Shown: one piece after another, positions 40,862 to 46,400 of the stretch | Layout of the letters: each line of letters starts with the position of its first letter | How positions within the stretch are numbered: the stretch's first letter is position 1 | Assembly (NCBI GenBank): GCA_008081045.1 | Contig: VMDC01000041.1 | Coordinates: 1 to 46,400 of the forward strand | Origin: Gammaproteobacteria bacterium | Lineage (GTDB): Bacteria > Pseudomonadota > Gammaproteobacteria > Pseudomonadales > Pseudohongiellaceae | Direction of reading: 5' to 3' | Length of the DNA stretch: 46,400 nt | The notes under the pieces: model-generated | What the model saw: only the letters and a program-made list of their open reading frames with translations | What the model was told of the DNA's origin: nothing | Database searches by the model: none | Made by a program: the position numbers and the translations under genes

Positions 40862-42964
40862 CTACTGCAGCGTCAGGTTTGCCTGGTTGATGATATAGGT
40901 CCGGATAGCTTCCGCGTCTCCGTCACCCAAATTATCGGCAAATGACACCATGCCGGCATCAGCCAGTTCGCCATCTAAAACGACCGCCGCCCAGGATGCT
41001 TCGGTGGCCATCCGTCTGCTGAGCCGCAGATCCGGATAGGTATCGGGACGCGTCGAAATGCCCATCGGCCCGTGACAAACCGCACAGTTTCTGTTGTAGC
41101 CCGTCTCGCCCTGAGCGATCAATTCATTGGTGGCCTCGATCTGCGGTATTTCAAATTCCGACTCTGCAGACGTGGTGACCGGATTAGACGGCAACTGGGC
41201 CTCACCACCGATTCGGTAAATCAGCAGTCTGGAATTATTCCGTGACGCAACGGTCGTCGGTTCCGCAGCACCGGGCCCTTCTTTCGGCAGCGCCGGAGAG
41301 CCAACCAGCAAAGCCAGATGTTGCTGCCCGTCGACGGTGAAGGTTGCGGGAGCAGCCATGACGCCGGCCTGAACGTAATCGGTCCATAAGGCTTCGCCCG
41401 TTTCGTCGTTATACGCAACAAATTCACCGGAGCGGGTACCCTGAAAAACCAGGCCGCCGGCTGTTGCCAGAACCCCGGCATTCCCTTCACCGATGGGATG
41501 CTGAACGCGCCACACCTCTTCCTGAGTCACAGGGTTCCACGCCTTCAGCAGCGAGGCGTTGGTCGGGATTTCCGGCTGGCTCATGATCAGTTGAAAACCT
41601 CGCCCAAAATCCACACCGGTATTCCAGCCGTCGGGGTCTGTTACAAATTCATTGTCGGCAACGTAGCCCATGAAATTTTCTGTGACCGGTATATAAACCA
41701 GTCCGGTATCCTGACTGAAGGCCATGGGATACCAGTTGTGACCGCCCAGCGGCCCCGGCAAAACGATGGCCGGGTTGTTGGACTTCTCGTAGCGCGCATC
41801 GGCAACCTCGACGGGCCGCCCGGTTTGCAGATCGATGTGCGTTGCCCAGTTGACGGGCGTGTAGTTTTCGGCGGAGATCAGCTCGCCGTTCTCAGCATCC
41901 AGAACATAAAAGAACCCGTTCTTGGGGGCCTGCATTACCACCCGGCGCATGTCGCCGTCTATCTCGAGGTCAGCCAGCATGATGTGCTGTGTAGCGGTGT
42001 AGTCCCAGGTTTCTCCGGGCACTGTCTGGTAGTGCCATCGGTAGGTCCCGTCATCGGGATTGAGCGCCACAATCGAAGACAGGAACAGATTGTCACCACC
42101 GGCCGGGCTTCTCAGCGCCTGGTTCCATGGAGACCCGTTACCGACACCGATATAGAGCAGATCGAGGTCAGAATCATACGCCATCGCGTCCCACACGGTA
42201 CCGCCGCCACCCAGATTCCACCAGGCCCCGGTCCAGGTATCTGCGGCCGCCGTCATCACGTCACTTTCGTAGCCGTCTGCGGGATTTCCCGGAACCGTAT
42301 AAAAGCGCCAGGCCTGTTCGCCGCTTTCTGCATCATAAGCGGTCACATAACCCCGCACGCCATATTCCGCACCGCCGTTACCAATAAGCACCTTGCCTTT
42401 GACCACCCTTGGCGCACCGGTGATGGTGTAAGGCAATGACTCGTCAACCGTCATGACTTCCCAGTCCACTTCACCGGAAGCAGAGTCCAGAGCCACCAGC
42501 CGGCCGTCAATTGTGCCGACGAATATGCGCCCGCCCCAGGCTGCAACGCCGCGGTTAACCACATCACAACAGGCATCGAGGCCCTTCTCTCTCGCCACCT
42601 GCGGGTCATAAGTCCATAGGCGCTCGCCGGTGCGCACGTCAAAGGCATGCACCAGGCTCCAGGCAGTAGAAATGTACAGCGCGCCATCAACAACAACCGG
42701 AGTGGCTTCCTGGCCACGGCTGGTTGTCATGTCCGCATACCAACTCAGTCCCAGCTGGTCCACAGAGTCGCGGTTAATCTGGTCCAGTGGACTGTAGCGC
42801 TGCTCGTCGTAAGTGCGCCCGTAACTCAACCAGGATTCATTTTCAGTGTCCGCGCCGGTTAATCGCTCCGCATCGATCGCGGCGCCGTAATCTGCTGTTT
42901 GGGCCGAAGCCGGCAAGGCAAGCGCCAGAGTCAAACCTGCTAGACCAAGTGCTCGAAAAGTCAT
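40862..42964 (-). CDS. quinohaemoprotein alcohol dehydrogenase (PQQ and haem c, type II), calcium-type motif
   Basis: The 700-residue protein has a signal peptide (1-22, ending LPASAQ), a PQQ propeller and a C-terminal cytochrome c domain with CAVCH at 627-631 and a likely axial Met near 672. The vicinal Cys132-Cys133 sits in LDACCDVVNRG. The catalytic stretch ETWDYTATQ has Asp321-Tyr322-Thr323, the form seen in calcium enzymes, unlike the Asp-Tyr-Asp enzyme at 30663. It would oxidise primary alcohols in the periplasm and pass electrons to a cytochrome. The start has AGGAAGAGA upstream; 35 upstream residues were trimmed. It is the only gene of its unit, ending in an intrinsic terminator. Confidence 0.92.
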   Translation of the reverse strand: MTFRALGLAGLTLALALPASAQTADYGAAIDAERLTGADTENESWLSYGRTYDEQRYSPLDQINRDSVDQLGLSWYADMTTSRGQEATPVVVDGALYISTAWSLVHAFDVRTGERLWTYDPQVAREKGLDACCDVVNRGVAAWGGRIFVGTIDGRLVALDSASGEVDWEVMTVDESLPYTITGAPRVVKGKVLIGNGGAEYGVRGYVTAYDAESGEQAWRFYTVPGNPADGYESDVMTAAADTWTGAWWNLGGGGTVWDAMAYDSDLDLLYIGVGNGSPWNQALRSPAGGDNLFLSSIVALNPDDGTYRWHYQTVPGETWDYTATQHIMLADLEIDGDMRRVVMQAPKNGFFYVLDAENGELISAENYTPVNWATHIDLQTGRPVEVADARYEKSNNPAIVLPGPLGGHNWYPMAFSQDTGLVYIPVTENFMGYVADNEFVTDPDGWNTGVDFGRGFQLIMSQPEIPTNASLLKAWNPVTQEEVWRVQHPIGEGNAGVLATAGGLVFQGTRSGEFVAYNDETGEALWTDYVQAGVMAAPATFTVDGQQHLALLVGSPALPKEGPGAAEPTTVASRNNSRLLIYRIGGEAQLPSNPVTTSAESEFEIPQIEATNELIAQGETGYNRNCAVCHGPMGISTRPDTYPDLRLSRRMATEASWAAVVLDGELADAGMVSFADNLGDGDAEAIRTYIINQANLTLQ

Positions 42965-43144
42965 GGATTCTCTTCCTGTCAGTACATCATTAGTTAAGTC
43001 GCTCACCGCGATTCTGCACGGCGAGCGCTCGCTCGGTTGGCTTTCGCGAGTGTGGCACAGCCCTGTCAAAGTGTCTAATCCCGACGACTCTGCCGTTCGC
43101 TTCGAAGGGGTTTTAAGCGTATGAAAAATATGAAGTTTAGCCAG

Positions 43145-43774
43145 CTAAGGCTTGAGCGCCCGCAGCGACATCATGAGAAAACCGGTAAACGCGGCATTGT
43201 TAGGCGACAAGGAAGGGCTGACATGCGATTTCATGTCAAGAATCTGTCTGCGATAGGCCTCGTAGAATTCCCAGCTTGGCTGCGGCCGGTAGTTCAGATC
43301 AGGCAGCTCAAAATATTCGATCACCCCTTTGGCAGTGGTGGGCTTTACAAAAACCTCATGCTGAGGATGGAAATAAACCGGCAGAATCGTAAGCAGTGAC
43401 CACTTCGCCAGCTTCCGGCTCTGCAAGATCGACAGCACCAATTCAAAACCCATCTGCTGTTTGCCATGCAGCAGATTACTGAACCCCGCCGCCAGAGCTT
43501 CGCGCTCGGCCGAATTGAGAGACCTGACCAGATCGCGGAATTTTGGTTTCTCGAACAGGGAGATCATTGACGAGCGACCAATGTAGCGCACCATGTCGTC
43601 CACAATCGCCTCGGAGTGTTTGAATCTGGCTTTGGCAAAGCTGTCCTGAACTTGAGCCACCAGGCGAGGCATGTTGTGCTTCTTTCCGATCACCCGTATT
43701 TCAGGGTCTTCAAACCCCTGAGGGTAACTGGCAAGAAAGGCCGCCTCTGCCTGTTTTAACTTCTTGAGGTTCAT
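43145..43774 (-). CDS. conserved-looking protein of unknown function
   Basis: I do not recognise this 209-residue protein. From the ATG at 43774 (GAGGGA upstream) it starts MNLKKLKQAEAAFLASYPQG, is mostly helical, and has no signal peptide or membrane segment. A motif-like stretch RRQILDMKSHVSPS lies near the end. It is charged and looks like a cytosolic protein. It lies downstream of the aldose dehydrogenase gene, past an intrinsic terminator, so it probably has its own promoter. It could be a small regulatory or DNA-repair-associated protein, but nothing supports that. Confidence 0.75.
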   Translation of the reverse strand: MNLKKLKQAEAAFLASYPQGFEDPEIRVIGKKHNMPRLVAQVQDSFAKARFKHSEAIVDDMVRYIGRSSMISLFEKPKFRDLVRSLNSAEREALAAGFSNLLHGKQQMGFELVLSILQSRKLAKWSLLTILPVYFHPQHEVFVKPTTAKGVIEYFELPDLNYRPQPSWEFYEAYRRQILDMKSHVSPSLSPNNAAFTGFLMMSLRALKP

Positions 43775-43814
43775 AGATTCCCTCGGCCGCTGCGCGATGC
43801 CCAAAAAAAAGCAC

Positions 43815-43838
43815 AAAAAAGGGGCTCTGACGAGCCCC
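43815..43838 (-). terminator. intrinsic terminator of the aldose dehydrogenase gene
   Basis: GGGGCTC (43821-43827) pairs with GAGCCCC (43832-43838) around TGAC, with A6 at 43815-43820 giving a U-run on the minus strand. It lies 48 bases past the stop of the aldose dehydrogenase gene and before the unknown gene's start. Confidence 0.9.
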
Positions 43839-43885
43839 TTTCACAATTTGAACGCCACCCGGGCCGTTCAACTCTCAGACTCGTG

Positions 43886-45052
43886 CTAGTCTGCAGGTTC
43901 CAGCCTGACAATGGGGGTCGGGCCGGCCTGCCGATCTGAAATCGCCAGATAGATATAGCCGTCAGGACCCTGTCTCACGTCGCGAATACGACCCATGTCG
44001 TAGGCCAGGGTCTCTTCCAGAACAACGCTGCGATACTCGTCGTCAAGATGCACTCTTGCCAGCTGCTCGCCGGCCAGCGCTCCGGAGAAGATGTCTCCGA
44101 CCCACATGGGAAACTTGTCTCCGCTGTAGATCATCAGGCCAGATGTCGCAATGGAAGGCACCCAGAAATTGGTCGGGTTAGTCATGCCCTCTTCGCTGAT
44201 GCCGACATGAATTGGCCGACCGAAGGCCCCATAGTTAGCGCCACGACCGACCACAGGCCAGCCGTAGTTGTTGCCGGGTTCGATCAGGTTAATTTCGTCA
44301 CCGCCCTGAGGCCCATGCTCGGATTCCCAGAGATCTCCGGTGATCGGATGAATGGCCAGCCCCTGTGGGCTGCGGTGGCCATAGCTCCAGATTTCGGGCA
44401 GGATGCCCGTTTCACCGACAAACGGATTGTCATCGGGGACAGTGCCGTCATCGTTCAGGCGCACAACAACACCCTGATGGTTACTCCGATCCTGAGCAGG
44501 ATGCGCCATCAAGGCGTCACGATCTCCCACCGGTGGCGCCATGCGATCACCCAGGGTCAGGAACATGTGGCCCTCGTCATCAAAGACCAGCTTGCCGCCG
44601 TAATGACCGAAGCCAACTGCCTGCGCGGCAAACAGTTCGACCACGTTGGTCAAGCGATCGTTCTCCAGCCGCCCGCGGACGATTGCCGTCGTCGAGCCGT
44701 CAGCTACCGGCTTAGCGAAAGTCAGATATACCCACTGATTGTCGCTGTAATTGGGATGCGGAACTACATCAAACAGCCCGCCCTGGCCCTCGTAGAAGAC
44801 CTCAGGTGTGCCGGGTATGGCTTCGGGCAGCAGCTGACCGTCACGGACCAGACGCAGGCGTCCCGGCTTTTCCGTGATCAGCATATCGCCGTTCGGCAAC
44901 CACGCCATTGACCAGGGGTGCACCAGACCTTCCGCTACCGGCACCACCCGATAATCGTGGTGGGCGCTTTGATATACTTCCTGCGAAAGCGCCCCGGTTG
45001 ATAAAGAGGCTGTCAGGACAATGCCCGCCAGCTTATTAATAAAACGAAGCAT
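43886..45052 (-). CDS. soluble PQQ-dependent aldose sugar dehydrogenase (Asd/YliI-like)
   Basis: This 388-residue protein has a signal peptide (1-23, ending GALSQ) and the six-bladed soluble glucose dehydrogenase fold: GLVHPWSMAWLPNGDMLITE, EGQGGLFDVVPHPNY, a conserved catalytic-His stretch near GFGHYGGKLVF, WSYGHRSPQGLAIHP and WESEHGPQGGDEINLI. It oxidises aldoses with PQQ and Ca in the periplasm and is unrelated in fold to the eight-bladed PQQ enzymes nearby. AAGGAGAG precedes the ATG. An intrinsic terminator follows. Confidence 0.92.
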   Translation of the reverse strand: MLRFINKLAGIVLTASLSTGALSQEVYQSAHHDYRVVPVAEGLVHPWSMAWLPNGDMLITEKPGRLRLVRDGQLLPEAIPGTPEVFYEGQGGLFDVVPHPNYSDNQWVYLTFAKPVADGSTTAIVRGRLENDRLTNVVELFAAQAVGFGHYGGKLVFDDEGHMFLTLGDRMAPPVGDRDALMAHPAQDRSNHQGVVVRLNDDGTVPDDNPFVGETGILPEIWSYGHRSPQGLAIHPITGDLWESEHGPQGGDEINLIEPGNNYGWPVVGRGANYGAFGRPIHVGISEEGMTNPTNFWVPSIATSGLMIYSGDKFPMWVGDIFSGALAGEQLARVHLDDEYRSVVLEETLAYDMGRIRDVRQGPDGYIYLAISDRQAGPTPIVRLEPAD

Positions 45053-45220
45053 AAGTTATCTCTCCTTACTCTGCTGCTGTTACCACAGCAACGCAACAAT
45101 TTAAGTGAACACCCGAAAGATAAAGATCGAGCGTGTATAGTACATTTGCACGCCTAATAAATGGCTGACATCTCTATCGCCAGACATAAGGCCGGACCCC
45201 GCGATCATCAAGTGCAAAAT

Positions 45221-45514
45221 CTAAATCTGGAGATCGGCCTCTAGAAACCTGAAAACTGGATCTGCAGCGAGGTAAGCACCAAGCTTGCCCAGTGTGCCAT
45301 CTTCTTCACGCCAAGCCAGATATTTTTCATAGTGAGCCTTTGTTTCCCACTTAGATACTGCCTCGACTGCATCAGGGTCACCCTCCAACGAGCATGCGAT
45401 AAGTTCAGAACAGCCTTCATACGCTCGCGTGTCCGGCAAAATGGAATAAAACCATTCGATAAACTCTTCGCGCAGCTCTGGTTTAATTTTAAGTTGCAGA
45501 TTTACCAGTATCAT
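45221..45514 (-). CDS. ABM-domain (YgiN-like) monooxygenase family protein
   Basis: This 97-residue protein fits the antibiotic biosynthesis monooxygenase domain: a beta strand MILVNLQLKIKP, a helix to LREEFIEWF, a strand with the GCSELIACSLEGDP turn, and KWETKAHYEKYLAWREEDG. Such small dimeric proteins act on quinols, as haem-degrading enzymes or as oxygenases without cofactor; the substrate is unknown. It lies 68 bases after the partial esterase gene on the same strand and could share its transcript. Confidence 0.82.
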   Translation of the reverse strand: MILVNLQLKIKPELREEFIEWFYSILPDTRAYEGCSELIACSLEGDPDAVEAVSKWETKAHYEKYLAWREEDGTLGKLGAYLAADPVFRFLEADLQI

Positions 45515-45582
45515 CTCTGTGTGTCCTCCAAAAAAGTGGAATTACCGTTTTTTCTTCTATCAACAGTAAGCGAGCACTTCAG

Positions 45583-46400
45583 TCAATGCAATAAATGCTT
45601 CTGAAACCACTCCAATCTAGCTTGGTTCGCTCTTGACGCATTCTCTCCCGAGAAGCCGTGTTTTCCACCCTCTATGGTAATAAAGTCACTCTCCACGCCA
45701 GTCGCCTTAAATTTTTCACTCATGACGATAGAGTGACTGATGTGAACCAATGGGTCTGCGTCTCCATGAATTAGCAAAGTCGGAGGATCCATGGAATCGA
45801 CATGTGTTATGGGAGACATCGCAGGAATAAGTTCCTCTTCAAAAGTAAGAGCCGGAAACCGAGAATATAGTTCATCTTGGCTCACCTCACTAATAATCCC
45901 AGATACAGCTGTTTCTTCCTGTCTGAAATCCACGGGAGGGAAATAAGCGACTATCGCCGCAAGCGACACATCGAGTGCTTCATCGTCCGCTACCGCACTC
46001 GCCTGAACCTGCTCGGTCGCCAGGCCGACCATCAGGGCAAGGTGGCCTCCCGCACTGCCGCCGGTAACACCGATACGATCGGGATCCACCCCATAGTCGG
46101 CTGCGTTGCTCTTTATATGCATCGTCGCCAGATTCACATCGTTCACAGCATCTGGGATTTTGTATCGTGGGGCACTCCCGTGGTAAAGCGGTATCACTGT
46201 AAATCCCGCGTCCAGCAGGTCGGCAAATTGGCGAGCAACTCTTTCCGGTGGTGACCATGAGGAGTACCAGCCCCCGCTCATCATGAAAATGATCGCAGCA
46301 CCGTTGGCATTGTCAGGCTTGAGGACATCATAGGTCAGAGCCATCCCGTCCTTTCGCCCGTAGATCACGTCGGCTTCGATGGTGAGTTGCGCGCTAGCGG
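45583..46400 (-). CDS. exported alpha/beta-hydrolase, 5' end outside the window
   Basis: The reading frame stays open to the window edge. Codons before the apparent GTG at 46368 read ASAQLTIEADV, so a signal peptide ending in ASAQ probably lies just upstream and the true start is beyond 46400. The visible part has MMSGGWYSSW (HGGG-like oxyanion region), GVTGGSAGGHLALM with the nucleophile Ser, LLIHGDADPLVHISHS (acid) and GGKHGFSG (His). It belongs to the BD-FAE/acetyl-esterase type of hydrolases. The substrate is unknown. The ABM-domain gene follows. Confidence 0.85.
   Translation of the reverse strand, partial: ASAQLTIEADVIYGRKDGMALTYDVLKPDNANGAAIIFMMSGGWYSSWSPPERVARQFADLLDAGFTVIPLYHGSAPRYKIPDAVNDVNLATMHIKSNAADYGVDPDRIGVTGGSAGGHLALMVGLATEQVQASAVADDEALDVSLAAIVAYFPPVDFRQEETAVSGIISEVSQDELYSRFPALTFEEELIPAMSPITHVDSMDPPTLLIHGDADPLVHISHSIVMSEKFKATGVESDFITIEGGKHGFSGENASRANQARLEWFQKHLLH

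Overview
The window looks like chromosomal DNA of a free-living, aerobic, probably marine gammaproteobacterium. This rests on moderately high GC, many exported PQQ and c-type cytochrome enzymes, an LPS-type glycosyltransferase pair, an FeS photolyase cluster and an apparent HexR operator before pckA. No rRNA, tRNA, CRISPR array, integrase or transposase was seen, and no dedicated DNA-binding regulator gene. All product names come from reading motifs in the translations; no database search was run.

Layout. (1) 1-2035: a quinone oxidoreductase and an exported LpqC/PHB-depolymerase-like esterase. (2) 2036-5328: a photoprotection block, with SDR, DCC-family and DUF3429 genes divergent from an FeS-cluster (6-4)-type photolyase. 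(3) 5563-6912: an exported protein joining a c-type haem domain to a PHM-like copper monooxygenase. (4) 7138-17799: a sulfatase followed by a homoprotocatechuate meta-cleavage pathway. It holds an HpaE-like aldehyde dehydrogenase, hpaD, a one-domain hpaG-like gene, a ketopantoate-reductase-like gene, hpaI and hpaH on the other strand, an Nramp-like transporter without the usual metal motifs, and succinate semialdehyde dehydrogenase for the end product. (5) 18035-23137: a small DUF6482-like protein, a methyltransferase, an orphan NosR-like flavo/FeS membrane protein and a P1-family (DmpA) peptidase. (6) 23282-33148: two closely related PQQ dehydrogenases facing each other around a bicupin and pckA, then a thioesterase and a cytochrome c / PQQ alcohol dehydrogenase pair. 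(7) 33393-38814: a PETase/cutinase-like hydrolase, two LPS glycosyltransferases and a TonB-dependent receptor. (8) 38864-46400: a small membrane protein, a GNAT acetyltransferase, an NHL/PAL-like propeller, a quinohaemoprotein alcohol dehydrogenase, a protein of unknown function, a soluble aldose dehydrogenase, an ABM-domain protein and an exported esterase cut by the window end.

How the genes fit together. The strongest pathway is homoprotocatechuate to pyruvate plus succinate, with a sulfatase upstream that could release the aromatic from a sulfate ester. The second theme is periplasmic oxidation: five PQQ-type enzymes within 22 kb, at least two with cytochrome c partners. They differ at the active-site Asp-X-Asp/Thr motif that separates lanthanide from calcium enzymes, and two carry Asn at the aligned catalytic position. 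The exported hydrolases could feed alcohols and acids to this oxidation layer. That link is inference.
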